Positions 16,928 to 25,616 of a stretch of DNA of 64,000 nucleotides are shown here, one piece after another. The notes beneath the pieces were generated by a model. The model saw only the letters and a list, made by a program, of their open reading frames with translations. It did no database searches and was not told the origin of the DNA. Position 1 is the stretch's first letter. Each line of letters starts with the position of its first letter. The stretch lies in contig NZ_NJER01000003.1 in assembly GCF_002753895.1 (NCBI RefSeq), forward strand, positions 496,001-560,000. The letters are read 5' to 3'. This DNA is from Halobacteriovorax sp. JY17 (GTDB taxonomy: Bacteria > Bdellovibrionota > Bacteriovoracia > Bacteriovoracales > Bacteriovoracaceae). The translations under genes were made by a program, and so were the position numbers.

Positions 16928-17933
16928 AGTACTTGCCCATAATCAAATTAAAGAGACCTCTGTACTCTGGATACTTCTTTAGTTTATTGCGAAGCTTTTC
17001 CATCGCAAATCCAATATACTTTAAATATCGACTATCACCTCTATCCTCATTAATGTAGGCAAAGCTTCCAATTGCCTTGAAGATTCGCTGAATAGTCATT
17101 AAGTCGTACAATCTTTCAAATTCTTCTCTACTTTGATTTAAATTACCTATATTTTCAATATAGTAGCTTTTTAATTTTTTAATATTCTTTGGGGAAAGCT
17201 GAAAGTAACAATCTTCTAACATTGAAACAAGATCGTATTGTGCAATTCCCTGTCTTGCATCTTGAAAGTCAATAACTACGGGCTCACCATTTTTCATCAT
17301 GATATTTCTAGAATGAAAATCTCGGTGACAAAGAACCATGTCTTCTTTAGACAACTCCTCAATAATTTGTCCAAATTGTTTTTCATAAAGCTCTTCTTCT
17401 TCGTTTGTTAACTCCACTTTCAAGAAAGATTTTAAGAAATGTTCTCTTGTGAAGTTCATCTCAAACATTAGCTTTTCATGATCAAATTTTAATTTTCCCC
17501 ATGAATAATCTTTATCTGCAGGAATACTATGGATTTTAATTAAAATATTTATAATTTTTTTGTATGTTTCATATATTTCATTTTCATCTTGAATCAAAGA
17601 GACATGTGAAAGCAATGTAATATTTCCGAGATCTTCCTGAAGAAAATAGCCTTTCTTTATATTATGATCGTGGATTTTAGGAACTCTTACCCCTTGCATT
17701 TCAAATACATTGTAGACATTTAAGAAATCACTATCATTATCTTCCTTTCTTGGCTCACTTAAACATGAAACATAGCTATTACTATCTGTTACGACTCTGT
17801 AGTAACGCCTTGTCGAAGCATCTCCCGTAAGGGCAACAATTTCTCTTGCTTCAACATCAAAATTTTCAATCCTTGTTCTTGTGTTCTCAAATAATTCTTC
17901 GATCAAAATTCTCTCACTATCCTCAGGTCTCAT
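16917..17933 (-). CDS. amgK: AmgK-like anomeric MurNAc/GlcNAc kinase
   Basis: A 338-residue aminoglycoside-phosphotransferase-fold kinase. Catalytic loop HRDFHSRN at 203-210 (D205) and metal-binding IDFQDA at 221-226 (D222) match AmgK, which phosphorylates MurNAc at the anomeric position. Together with MurU it recycles peptidoglycan sugar to UDP-MurNAc. It sits between the lipoprotein gene (4-base ATGA overlap) and murU (11-base overlap), so all three are probably translated from one message. In a predatory bacterium the sugars could come from prey wall (inference). Confidence 0.88.
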   Translation of the reverse strand: MRPEDSERILIEELFENTRTRIENFDVEAREIVALTGDASTRRYYRVVTDSNSYVSCLSEPRKEDNDSDFLNVYNVFEMQGVRVPKIHDHNIKKGYFLQEDLGNITLLSHVSLIQDENEIYETYKKIINILIKIHSIPADKDYSWGKLKFDHEKLMFEMNFTREHFLKSFLKVELTNEEEELYEKQFGQIIEELSKEDMVLCHRDFHSRNIMMKNGEPVVIDFQDARQGIAQYDLVSMLEDCYFQLSPKNIKKLKSYYIENIGNLNQSREEFERLYDLMTIQRIFKAIGSFAYINEDRGDSRYLKYIGFAMEKLRNKLKKYPEYRGLFNLIMGKYYES

Positions 17934-18700
17934 CTTACTTTCCTCTTAACGTCTCTTACGAAGTAATAATAGTCAGGAGAAGAGTTCGCCTGTCTTCCAG
18001 AAAACGTTTCCTTAACTTTTAATTCGGATATAAAGCTTTTAAAAAGAAACTCTTCTCTTGAGATTATTTGCGTATTTCCATACAGCAACGTAAAATCCAA
18101 TGTATTCTTATTCATTGTTTGCAACCATATAAGTAATGCATATGGGTCATGACCAGATCTCTTAAGTACATAATAGGTCCACTTATTAACTTCAGTTTTA
18201 ATTTCAACTGGAAGCCTTGTGTAGTTTAAAACTTCCTTTGTATTGATATACCCTTTAGGAATAAGGGTCTTTGCTGGAAAAAGATTTCTCTGACTAACCA
18301 CAATGCTCTTTGTAAAAGCCGCAATGAAAATTTCTTCATTCTTCATATAATTAATAATTAATGCACTTGAAAAAAAGAAGTTTGCTTTGGGTAGTGAAAA
18401 CAGGAAAGGTACTTCACTTTCTATTATATTAAAACTTGGAGTCAGTGGCTCTCTTAAGAAAAGCTTATTATTTGAAACTACTTTAAAGTAGAGAAGTTCA
18501 AGATACTTCCTACTTTTTGTACTTAACTTTACTCTTTTAACTCCGTCCGTATTTAGATAAGCACTTCCAATTGAGGCCAATTGATCAACATAATCTCTTT
18601 CAGGAGTTATAAATAATTTCTTATCAAATTCATATTCGTCTCTCTGAAAAAGAGAGCAAGAAGTTAAGAGAATAGATAATAGGAAAATAACTTTAGTCAT
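17930..18700 (-). CDS. Lipoprotein of unknown function, first gene of the amgK-murU operon
   Basis: A 256-residue protein with lipobox LTSC (Cys at residue 15) after a short hydrophobic signal. The mature region is mixed alpha/beta without a recognised domain and ends in a basic stretch. It contains KSRKYLELLYFKVVSNNKLF and DFTLLYGNTQIISREEF segments that look like strands of a surface-anchored domain. Its stop overlaps the amgK start by 4 bases. A role in capture or handling of wall sugars is suggested only by position. Confidence 0.7.
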   Translation of the reverse strand: MTKVIFLLSILLTSCSLFQRDEYEFDKKLFITPERDYVDQLASIGSAYLNTDGVKRVKLSTKSRKYLELLYFKVVSNNKLFLREPLTPSFNIIESEVPFLFSLPKANFFFSSALIINYMKNEEIFIAAFTKSIVVSQRNLFPAKTLIPKGYINTKEVLNYTRLPVEIKTEVNKWTYYVLKRSGHDPYALLIWLQTMNKNTLDFTLLYGNTQIISREEFLFKSFISELKVKETFSGRQANSSPDYYYFVRDVKRKVR

Positions 18701-18707
18701 TCTATAA

Positions 18708-18735
18708 ATTATACCAACGACTCTCTACAATACAA
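18708..18735 (-). promoter_or_regulatory. Promoter of the lipoprotein-amgK-murU operon (leaderless arrangement)
   Basis: On the minus strand TTGTAT is followed after 16 bases by TATAAT, which ends 7 bases before the ATG at 18700. Predicted transcription starts about one base before the ATG. No Shine-Dalgarno sequence is present. Confidence 0.6.
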
Positions 18736-18751
18736 GTCACAGAATTTAAAA

Positions 18752-18769
18752 GGCCCACTTATGTGGGCC
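18752..18769 (-). terminator. Hairpin terminator after the LysM lipoprotein gene
   Basis: GGCCCAC, TTAT loop, GTGGGCC forms a 7-bp stem. Read on the minus strand it is followed by TTTTAAATT, and it lies about 30 bases after the stop at 18798. Confidence 0.75.
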
Positions 18770-18797
18770 CATTAAACTTATTTAATTTTAACTTTGA

Positions 18798-19451
18798 TTA
18801 GATATCTTCTGAGGCAATGTCTCTATCCGGAAGATAGTGAAGAGTAAAACCTGCAAAAATAACATTTGGATCAATAATCATAACTTTATTGTTTTCCCAA
18901 ATTTCTTTCCATCTCTTATCTGTTCCGTATTTTTCACCAGAAATAGAACCTAGACTCTCACCAACTTTAATTAGATGTGGAAGTCCTTGTGGATTATAAC
19001 TAAAACCTGCAGAGTCATGATTAATAGTCATTCCTGTTGCAAGGTTACCTGCTGAAAGGTTTCCATTTAATGATGAGAGGTGGTGCCACTTTCTATAATC
19101 ACCGTAAAGCTTAAAAGCGATCCACATAAGAGTATCACCTTTTTCAACTGTGTACTGACCACCAACAATACTGATATCTGAAGTTTCAGCAGCAAGCATT
19201 GGCGATTCTTCGGCAAGTAATAAGGATGGCTCTGTCGATTCTGACATTGCAACCTCTTCAACGGCTCCAACGCTTCCATCGTCTAATAATAGATCTTCGT
19301 CTTCAGAATCAACTATAAAGTCAGCATCTTCGGCACTTACCTCTTGAGAGATATCTGCTGTCTTAGCTGCATTATCTTTCTTTCTCTTACTCGAACAACT
19401 TACTCCTAACGTTAATAGTGCTAGTAGTAAGAGTATTTTTGATAGTTTCAT
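18798..19451 (-). CDS. LysM-domain lipoprotein
   Basis: A 217-residue lipoprotein with a signal ending in LGVSC (lipidated Cys near residue 19). An acidic low-complexity linker follows to about residue 95. The first LysM repeat starts YTVEKGDTLMWIAFKLYGD; a second, GLPHLIKVGESLGSISGEKYG, leads to a C-terminal HYLPDRD. LysM binds peptidoglycan, so this is probably an outer-membrane lipoprotein that grips the wall. The ATG at 19451 is 6 bases from GGGGAG; the ATG at 19457 is too close to it. It is a single gene with its own terminator. Confidence 0.87.
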   Translation of the reverse strand: MKLSKILLLLALLTLGVSCSSKRKKDNAAKTADISQEVSAEDADFIVDSEDEDLLLDDGSVGAVEEVAMSESTEPSLLLAEESPMLAAETSDISIVGGQYTVEKGDTLMWIAFKLYGDYRKWHHLSSLNGNLSAGNLATGMTINHDSAGFSYNPQGLPHLIKVGESLGSISGEKYGTDKRWKEIWENNKVMIIDPNVIFAGFTLHYLPDRDIASEDI

Positions 19452-19509
19452 AAACATCTCCCCTTGATATCTAAAAGATTTTCTTAACTCTTTTGATACT
19501 TGTCGGATA

Positions 19510-19537
19510 ATTATATCAAGTAGTTAATTTTTTTTAA
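19510..19537 (-). promoter_or_regulatory. Putative promoter of the LysM lipoprotein gene
   Basis: TTAAAA, 16-base spacer, TATAAT on the minus strand. Predicted start is about 50 bases before the ATG. Confidence 0.4.
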
Positions 19538-19738
19538 GTTTTAATATTACTCTCACACAATCTTAAGATTACGGTACCTTAGAACCTATATTTTTAAATA
19601 AATATTGCATTTTTTGTGAAATCCCATGATTTATTGCCAGTTTTGCGACAAATCTTTGCTCATCTTTCATTTTTATCTAATAATAAAGAGAGTATTGCCC
19701 TATTTAATAAAGCTGACTTAAAAGGTATTATTTATCTA

Positions 19739-20725
19739 ATGAAGAGAAATCTATTTATTCTACTTACATTCTTCCTCATTTCTCAGAGTATATTTGCTCA
19801 ATCAGTTATTGAGGATTTCAGCCAAGACTCAGAAAGTAATCAACTAGCTTCAGAGCTAGTTACAGAGAAAATCACTAGTGTTTCTAACTCTAAGAGAACT
19901 TATATTATCACTAATGAAAATCAATCTTTTAATAAGGGAGATTTCATTACACTAGTCCTTGCAAATAAACTAGCAGCTCGCGCCATTGTTGCTAAAAGTG
20001 TTAACAATCTTGCAGGTATCAAAATTATTAAAATATATTCCCTCGACTTATTCAAAAGTTTTAGACCAGAGCTAGAAGTTCAAATAATAAGAGGTGACGA
20101 TAGTTTCTTTGGTGCAAAGAAAGAAACTGAAGAATCTAAAGAAGATGCAAACCTTCTTAAGGAAGAAGAAGATCTATACAACGGTACACTCTTAGAAGAT
20201 GACCTCTCTCTTGACGAGAAAACAAATCGAAAAATAAAAACAGATAATATTGTTTCTTTAAATGTAGGCCTTATCGAAGGACTGAATAACGATGGATCTA
20301 CCCAAAGATATACTCACTTAAATGGTATGTGGATGTATCAATTCGATGACAATATCTGGGCAGAAATTGGCTACGGTCAAAACCTCATTAATGACTATCC
20401 TACTCCTGGGCTAGACACAAAGATGACAAATCTCTTTGTTAGAGCAAAGTATACAATTAGCGCACCATTCTTCTCTTATGTGCAACCTTATCTTGGATTT
20501 CAAATGATTAATGCAAGTAGCCCTCAGGCCGGCGTAGATGATCCAAACGATAGTATCACACCAACTCAGCCTCAACTTGACAATGAAATTCAACTTGTAG
20601 AAGATTTAAAGAAGAGGCAAGTAATTTTTGGCGTCACTGTTTTAAAAAGACTTGTTCCCGGATGGTTTATTCGCGCAGACCTCGGTTCTGACATCATGAA
20701 TTTAGGATTCAGTCTTGAATTTTAA
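19739..20725 (+). CDS. Outer-membrane beta-barrel protein, unknown
   Basis: A 328-residue secreted protein. The frame is open from 19616, but MKRNLFILLTFFLISQSIFAQS at the ATG of 19739 is a clear signal peptide, so that start is preferred (AAAGG 13 bases upstream, rather far). Mature residues 23-115 form a soluble domain resembling a repeated small beta fold, followed by an acidic linker. From about residue 175 strands alternate as in a barrel (MWMYQFDDNIWAEIGYG and FFSYVQPYLGFQM), ending in a terminal Phe, the usual BAM signal. It is co-transcribed with the LptM-like gene and folK. Confidence 0.65.
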   Translation: MKRNLFILLTFFLISQSIFAQSVIEDFSQDSESNQLASELVTEKITSVSNSKRTYIITNENQSFNKGDFITLVLANKLAARAIVAKSVNNLAGIKIIKIYSLDLFKSFRPELEVQIIRGDDSFFGAKKETEESKEDANLLKEEEDLYNGTLLEDDLSLDEKTNRKIKTDNIVSLNVGLIEGLNNDGSTQRYTHLNGMWMYQFDDNIWAEIGYGQNLINDYPTPGLDTKMTNLFVRAKYTISAPFFSYVQPYLGFQMINASSPQAGVDDPNDSITPTQPQLDNEIQLVEDLKKRQVIFGVTVLKRLVPGWFIRADLGSDIMNLGFSLEF

Positions 20726-20900
20726 AACTATATTCTTTCTTATTTTTCTTTGTGCAAGCTGTGGAGTAAAAGGTCCTCCTAAAGCTCCTGCAGGAACAGC
20801 TGTTCCCTCTTTTTTAGACTCTCATTTAAGTAAGTACAAGACTAATGCTGAATCTGAAGATGAAAAGAAGAAGTCTGACACTAAAGAAAAAAAAGAGTAA
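20715..20900 (+). CDS. Small LptM(YifL)-like lipoprotein
   Basis: A 61-residue lipoprotein with a short signal ending in CASC, directly followed by GVKGPPKAP. The pattern CGxKGP at the mature N-terminus is characteristic of LptM/YifL, which assists LptD oxidative maturation at the outer membrane. The tail is short and highly charged. The start is TTG, 11 bases inside the previous gene, with AGGA 8 bases upstream. Homology rests on a very short motif. Confidence 0.55.
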   Translation: MNFKTIFFLIFLCASCGVKGPPKAPAGTAVPSFLDSHLSKYKTNAESEDEKKKSDTKEKKE

Positions 20901-20903
20901 AAC

Positions 20904-21371
20904 ATGCCTCTCATTATTGCTACTGGCTCAAATCTAGGCGACAGATTCAGTAATCTAAAAAAGGCCAAAGAAAAGCTCTCTAACTATTTTTCACTTATCG
21001 AGGAAAGTAGAGTCTACACTTCAGAGGCCGTCGATTACAAAAATCAACCAGACTTTTATAATCAGGTTCTCTCTTTTGAGACTCCGAAGATTGAAGCTAG
21101 CTCTCTAATGACTCAGCTCCTTGCAATAGAAGCTGAATTAGGAAGGACTAGAGAAATACACCTCGGACCTCGAATTATTGATATTGATATGCTCTTTTTT
21201 GATGACCACAAATCTGAAACAGAACACTTGACTCTTCCTCACCCAAAATTATTTGAGAGAAGCTTCGTTATTCTTCCACTAATGGAGCTCGAGTGCTTTA
21301 AAACTCTAAAAAAGAAGTATGAGTTTCATACCAACTTTGACAATAGTGCTACGGTTTTAAACTTTAGCTAA
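20904..21371 (+). CDS. folK: 2-amino-4-hydroxy-6-hydroxymethyldihydropteridine pyrophosphokinase
   Basis: A 155-residue HPPK that transfers pyrophosphate from ATP to 6-hydroxymethyl-7,8-dihydropterin in folate synthesis. Signature GRTREIHLGPRIIDIDMLFF is complete, with N-terminal ATGSNLGDR and C-terminal LPHPKLFERSFVILPLMEL. Length is normal. It starts 3 bases after the LptM-like gene. No other folate gene is adjacent. Confidence 0.95.
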   Translation: MPLIIATGSNLGDRFSNLKKAKEKLSNYFSLIEESRVYTSEAVDYKNQPDFYNQVLSFETPKIEASSLMTQLLAIEAELGRTREIHLGPRIIDIDMLFFDDHKSETEHLTLPHPKLFERSFVILPLMELECFKTLKKKYEFHTNFDNSATVLNFS

Positions 21372-21387
21372 ATTTAATCTTCCTCCA

Positions 21388-21416
21388 TTGACCCCACCTC
21401 TTTATACTTCTATAAT
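21388..21416 (+). promoter_or_regulatory. Sigma70-type promoter of the acyl-CoA dehydrogenase-etfBA operon
   Basis: TTGACC at 21388-21393, a 17-base spacer and TATAAT at 21411-21416 match the consensus at 11 of 12 positions. The predicted start near 21423 gives a leader of about 43 bases containing AAGGA before the ATG at 21466. Confidence 0.85.
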
Positions 21417-21465
21417 TTCTCTCGTACTCAATTTAAGTTAAATCTCCCACTGCAAGGATGCAATC

Positions 21466-22614
21466 ATGGTTAACTTTGAACTTTCAAGTGAACAGAAAGA
21501 AATTAAAGAGATGGCAATGAAATTTGCCAGAAACGAAATGATGCCTAAAGCTGGTGAGTACGATGAATCTGGCAAACTTCCAATGGATATTCTCAACAAA
21601 GCATGGGAACTAGGCCTTGTGAATACTTGTATTCCACCAGAATTTGGAGGAACAGGATTCACCACACTTGACTCAATGATTATAACTGAAGCACTTGCCT
21701 ATGGTTGCCTTGGAATGAATACAACCCTAATGGCCAACGATCTTGCTCTTCTTCCAATTGCTCTTGGTGGAAACGATGAGCAGAAAAAGAGATTTCTTAC
21801 TCCCTTTACAGAGTCCTATAAGCTCGCATCATTTTGCTTAACTGAACCAGGGAATGGATCAGACGCGGCAGGTTTAAAAACAACAATTAAAGAAGACGGT
21901 GATCACTATGTGATTAACGGACAGAAGATGTGGATTACAAACGCTGGGTTTGCAGATCTATTTGTCATTTATTGTACAACTGATCCGGAGCTTAAGCACA
22001 AGGGGATTTCTTGTATCGTTTTAGATGATAAAAATGCCGAAGGTTTAGAAATCGGAGCCAAAGAAAGAAAAATGGGTCACAAGAGTTCTGACACAAGAGC
22101 TGTTACATTTACCAACGTGCGCATCCCTAAAGAAAATTTAATTGGAAATCTTGGTGATGGCTGGAAGCTTGCGAAGATGACTCTAGATCATTCAAGACCA
22201 ATGGTCGCTGCTAGCGCGGTGGGTGGAGCGCAGTGTGCATTGGATCACGCTGTTAAATATGCTAAAGAAAGAATACAGTTTAATAAGCCAATAGCTGGCC
22301 ACCAAGCAATCCAAATGATGGTTGCGGATATGGCCATGAAAGTTGAGGCTTCAAGACTTCTAGTTCATAAAGCAGCATGGCTTTTAGATCAAGGAAAGTC
22401 TAATACAGAACTAGCTTCATATGCGAAAGCGTTTGCAGCTGATAAGTTCATGGAAGTGGCTACTGATGCCGTACAAATCTTCGGAGGATACGGATACAGT
22501 AACGAATACCCTGTAGAAAAGATCATGAGAGATGCCAAGCTTATACAAATATATGAAGGGACATCTCAGATACAAAGATTGGTAATTGCTAAAGAAATTT
22601 TTTCAAGGAGCTAA
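21466..22614 (+). CDS. Acyl-CoA dehydrogenase
   Basis: A 382-residue flavoenzyme that introduces the 2,3 double bond of acyl-CoA and passes electrons to ETF. FAD-contact motif CLTEPGNGSDAAG is near residue 126, and IYEGTSQIQR near 362-371 carries the catalytic-base Glu at about 364, the position used by short/medium-chain members. Length is typical. The two ETF genes follow immediately (4 bases), which shows its electron acceptor. Substrate chain length cannot be read; butyryl/short-chain activity is plausible given nearby IcmF chemistry. Confidence 0.95.
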   Translation: MVNFELSSEQKEIKEMAMKFARNEMMPKAGEYDESGKLPMDILNKAWELGLVNTCIPPEFGGTGFTTLDSMIITEALAYGCLGMNTTLMANDLALLPIALGGNDEQKKRFLTPFTESYKLASFCLTEPGNGSDAAGLKTTIKEDGDHYVINGQKMWITNAGFADLFVIYCTTDPELKHKGISCIVLDDKNAEGLEIGAKERKMGHKSSDTRAVTFTNVRIPKENLIGNLGDGWKLAKMTLDHSRPMVAASAVGGAQCALDHAVKYAKERIQFNKPIAGHQAIQMMVADMAMKVEASRLLVHKAAWLLDQGKSNTELASYAKAFAADKFMEVATDAVQIFGGYGYSNEYPVEKIMRDAKLIQIYEGTSQIQRLVIAKEIFSRS

Positions 22615-22617
22615 CAA

Positions 22618-23406
22618 ATGAATATCTTTGTTTGCATTAAACAAGTTCCGGACACGGAAACAAAGATTACACCTAACGGTGATGGTACTTACATCGAAAC
22701 TAGTTCGATCAAGTGGATTATGAACCCTTATGATGAGTTTGCTGTAGAGCAGGCCCTATTAACGAAGCAAGCCAACAGTGGTTCTACTGTGACTGTTGTT
22801 AGAGTTGGTGGTGTTAAAGACACTGAGGCCCTAAGAACTGCTTTAGCAATGGGTGCTGACGATGCAATCCTAGTAGAGTCTGATGACAATTTAGATTCTT
22901 TCATGACAGCAAAAGCCCTTAAAGGTGCTATTGAAAAATCAGGAAAGACTGCTGATGTTATCTTTACAGGTAAGCAAGCGATTGATGACGACTGTCTTCA
23001 AGTTCCTCAACTTTTAGCGGGAATGCTTAATATTCCTTCTGTTTCAGTTGTTGTTGGATGTGAAGAAGCTGGCGGAGCTTTTACTCTTAAAAGAGAAGTT
23101 GAAGGCGGAGCTTTAGAGGTTTATGAAGTTAAATCTCCTGCTTTAATTGCGTGTAATAAAGGATTAAACACTCCTAGATATGCTTCACTTCCAGGAATTA
23201 TGAAAGCGAAGAGAAAACCTCTTGCACAACACTCTCTTGCAGATGTTGGAGTAAGCGATGCTGACAGAAGAGTTAAGTACTCTAACTTCCAACTTCCTCC
23301 AGAGAAACCAGCTGGGAAGAAGTTTGAAGCAATGGACGAAGGTGTTCAAGCTTCAGTTGTAGCGGAAGTTGTAGGCCTTCTAAGAAACGAAGCGAAGGTA
23401 ATTTAA
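22618..23406 (+). CDS. etfB: Electron transfer flavoprotein beta subunit
   Basis: A 262-residue EtfB. N-terminus FVCIKQVPDTETKI, the INPYDEFAVEQAL region (here MNPYDEFAVEQAL), and the AMP-binding segment ending FTGKQAIDDDCLQVPQLLAGML are typical. With EtfA it carries electrons from acyl-CoA dehydrogenases to ETF-quinone oxidoreductase. It lies between the dehydrogenase gene and etfA with short gaps; AAGGAG precedes the ATG. Nothing suggests a bifurcating variant, but that is not excluded. Confidence 0.96.
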   Translation: MNIFVCIKQVPDTETKITPNGDGTYIETSSIKWIMNPYDEFAVEQALLTKQANSGSTVTVVRVGGVKDTEALRTALAMGADDAILVESDDNLDSFMTAKALKGAIEKSGKTADVIFTGKQAIDDDCLQVPQLLAGMLNIPSVSVVVGCEEAGGAFTLKREVEGGALEVYEVKSPALIACNKGLNTPRYASLPGIMKAKRKPLAQHSLADVGVSDADRRVKYSNFQLPPEKPAGKKFEAMDEGVQASVVAEVVGLLRNEAKVI

Positions 23407-23416
23407 GGAGTTAATT

Positions 23417-24373
23417 ATGGCAAAGGTATTAGTATTTACAGAAATTACATCTGATAATGTAAAGTCTGTTACATATGAAATTTTAGGAAAACTTGCTGGG
23501 AACGATGTAGATGTTGCAGCTGTTGGACAAGTTCCAGCGGGAGCAGTTACTGAACTAGCAAAGTATGGTGCAGCTAATGTTCACTCTCTAAAAGGTGATA
23601 ATCTTGATAAGTATTCTCCAGAAGGATACGCAAATGCACTTAAGGAGTTTATTGGAAACGGTGGATACGATTATGTATTTGCTGGATCTACTTCTCTAGC
23701 TAAAGACTTAATTCCAAGACTATCTGGAATGTTCGATGCTGGTATGGCCTCTGAAGTTACTAACTTCACAATGGATGGTGGAACGTTCGCAGGAACAAGA
23801 CCTCTTTTTGCTGGGAAATGTTTAGCAAAAGTTGAAATTGAAGGTCCAAAGCCTCACTTTATAACTGTTAGACCAAATGCTCTTGGTATGCCTACTTCTG
23901 AAAACGCTGCGGCAGGAAATGCTGCTGACGCCTCAGTTAACGCTGGAGAGATTAGAGCGGCTATTAAAGAAATTATTAAAGGTGCTTCAGAGAAGCTTGA
24001 CCTTACAGAGGCGAATATTATCGTTTCTGGTGGTAGAGCTATGAAAGAAGCTGCAAACTTTAAAATTCTTGACGAGCTAGCAGACGCGATTGGTGCAACT
24101 GTTGGTGCTTCAAGAGCTGCGGTAGATTCTGGATATGCCCCACACTCTATGCAGGTTGGACAAACAGGTAAAACTGTTGCTCCATCACTTTATATTGCTT
24201 GTGGTATCTCAGGAGCTATTCAGCATTTAGCAGGAATGAGAACATCAAAATGTATTGTTGCAATCAATACAGATCCTGATGCTCCAATCTTTACTAAAGC
24301 TGATTACGGAATCGTTGGAGACCTCTTCCAAATTGTTCCAATTCTTACTGAAGAATTCAAAAAAATTATGTAA
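23417..24373 (+). CDS. etfA: Electron transfer flavoprotein alpha subunit
   Basis: A 318-residue EtfA that binds FAD. The C-terminal signature is clear: GASRAAVDSGYAPHSMQVGQ, then GISGAIQHLAGM and INTDPDAPIFTKADYGIVGD. GGAG precedes the ATG. It is the last gene of the operon and is followed by a strong hairpin terminator. Confidence 0.97.
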   Translation: MAKVLVFTEITSDNVKSVTYEILGKLAGNDVDVAAVGQVPAGAVTELAKYGAANVHSLKGDNLDKYSPEGYANALKEFIGNGGYDYVFAGSTSLAKDLIPRLSGMFDAGMASEVTNFTMDGGTFAGTRPLFAGKCLAKVEIEGPKPHFITVRPNALGMPTSENAAAGNAADASVNAGEIRAAIKEIIKGASEKLDLTEANIIVSGGRAMKEAANFKILDELADAIGATVGASRAAVDSGYAPHSMQVGQTGKTVAPSLYIACGISGAIQHLAGMRTSKCIVAINTDPDAPIFTKADYGIVGDLFQIVPILTEEFKKIM

Positions 24374-24380
24374 TAAATTA

Positions 24381-24407
24381 AGCCACCGAAAGGTGGCTTT
24401 TTTTAGA
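24381..24407 (+). terminator. Rho-independent terminator of the etfBA operon
   Basis: AGCCACC, GAAA tetraloop, GGTGGCT, followed by a run of T ending at 24404. Confidence 0.93.
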
Positions 24408-24417
24408 CTTTTCCCTC

Positions 24418-24423
24418 TATAAT
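24418..24423 (+). promoter_or_regulatory. -10 hexamer TATAAT abutting the radical SAM start
   Basis: A perfect TATAAT ends 5 bases before the ATG at 24429, just behind the etfA terminator. No -35 at 17 bases and no Shine-Dalgarno sequence are seen, so the message would be leaderless. Confidence 0.45.
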
Positions 24424-24428
24424 TAAGA

Positions 24429-25616
24429 ATGAATTCAAAAAAAGTTTCGAAAGTATGTTCTGCCCCCTGGGTCGCTCTTGCAATTAATGCAAACAAGTCA
24501 TTTTCTCTATGTTGTAACACACTCTTAGATATTAACCTTGGAAATTGGAATGACTCCAGTATTCTAGAAGTTTTTAAAAGTAGTTCTTTATCTCGCTACA
24601 GGAAGAGCTTCTTGAGTGGTGTAAAGGAAAATGCCTGTAAGGGATGCTATGCTCTTGAAGAAAGCCATTTACTAAGCAAACGTGATGACTTTAATAAATA
24701 TTATAAGTTCGATCCCACTCAAAAAGTATTCTCCTATTCGGACATTAAGAGACTCGAGTTATTCTTAAGTAATAGGTGTAACTTTAACTGTAGAACTTGT
24801 GGTAGTTTTCTTAGCTCCTCTTGGAACAAGGATAGCTTAGAACTTAAAAGAGATGTATATAATCATTCTCCCCCAACGGAGAAGCAGATGGAAGAACTCT
24901 TTGAGGTAGCAAAGCATCTCCACTCTATTTATATAGCCGGAGGTGAGCCACTTATTTGCAAAGAAACCTACTTGCTACTTGACTCTCTTCTAAAGTTTAA
25001 TAACGAGTGCGAAGTAACAATAAATACAAACCTTTCAGCTCTACGTTTCCAAGAGTTTAATCTTTTAAATTATATTCCTTCACTTCCTTCATTAAGTCTC
25101 AACGTCTCTATTGATGGTATTTATGACAAGGGTGAGTATATAAGAAATGGACAAAACTTCAAAATATTTGAAGAGAATTTATCCTCTTTGGCAAAGACAG
25201 ATATTAAAATTTCATTTTTAATTACGATTAGTATTTTAAATGTCTTTGATGTCGCCGAAATTATTCATTATATTGTAGAGAAACAACCTGTCAGAAATTA
25301 TACTGTTGATATTAACTTTGTTCATGATCCTTCTCTCTACAATATTCAGATCCTACCCGATAATATTAAATCAATGATTCAAGCTAGCCTTTATTTAGAT
25401 GTGATGAATTTTAACAACTCTTCTAATTTAAAAAAATATTCCCAAAAACTCATTTCAATTTGCAGTTTTCTTAAGAATGATAATACCCAATCTAACATAG
25501 ATGAATTCTTTGAAGAAACTCGCAGGATTGATACCTTAAGAAGTCAGTCATTTCACAAAGTATTTCCAGAACTGGCTTCGACCCTATCCTATCCAAACGT
25601 AGAAAGGCCAGTGTAG
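24429..25616 (+). CDS. Twitch/SPASM-type radical SAM protein
   Basis: A 395-residue radical SAM enzyme. The [4Fe-4S]-SAM motif CNFNCRTC has Cys at 117, 121 and 124. Before it, C10 in CSAPW, CC at 28-29 and CxxC at 70-73 form the N-terminal auxiliary-cluster pattern of twitch-domain radical SAM proteins. GGEP near 182 is the SAM-binding strand. Such enzymes often modify peptides or cell-surface/sugar substrates, but no substrate is shown here. The ATG has no ribosome-binding site and follows a -10 hexamer by 5 bases. Its stop codon lies inside the terminator stem. It is a single gene. Confidence 0.88.
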   Translation: MNSKKVSKVCSAPWVALAINANKSFSLCCNTLLDINLGNWNDSSILEVFKSSSLSRYRKSFLSGVKENACKGCYALEESHLLSKRDDFNKYYKFDPTQKVFSYSDIKRLELFLSNRCNFNCRTCGSFLSSSWNKDSLELKRDVYNHSPPTEKQMEELFEVAKHLHSIYIAGGEPLICKETYLLLDSLLKFNNECEVTINTNLSALRFQEFNLLNYIPSLPSLSLNVSIDGIYDKGEYIRNGQNFKIFEENLSSLAKTDIKISFLITISILNVFDVAEIIHYIVEKQPVRNYTVDINFVHDPSLYNIQILPDNIKSMIQASLYLDVMNFNNSSNLKKYSQKLISICSFLKNDNTQSNIDEFFEETRRIDTLRSQSFHKVFPELASTLSYPNVERPV

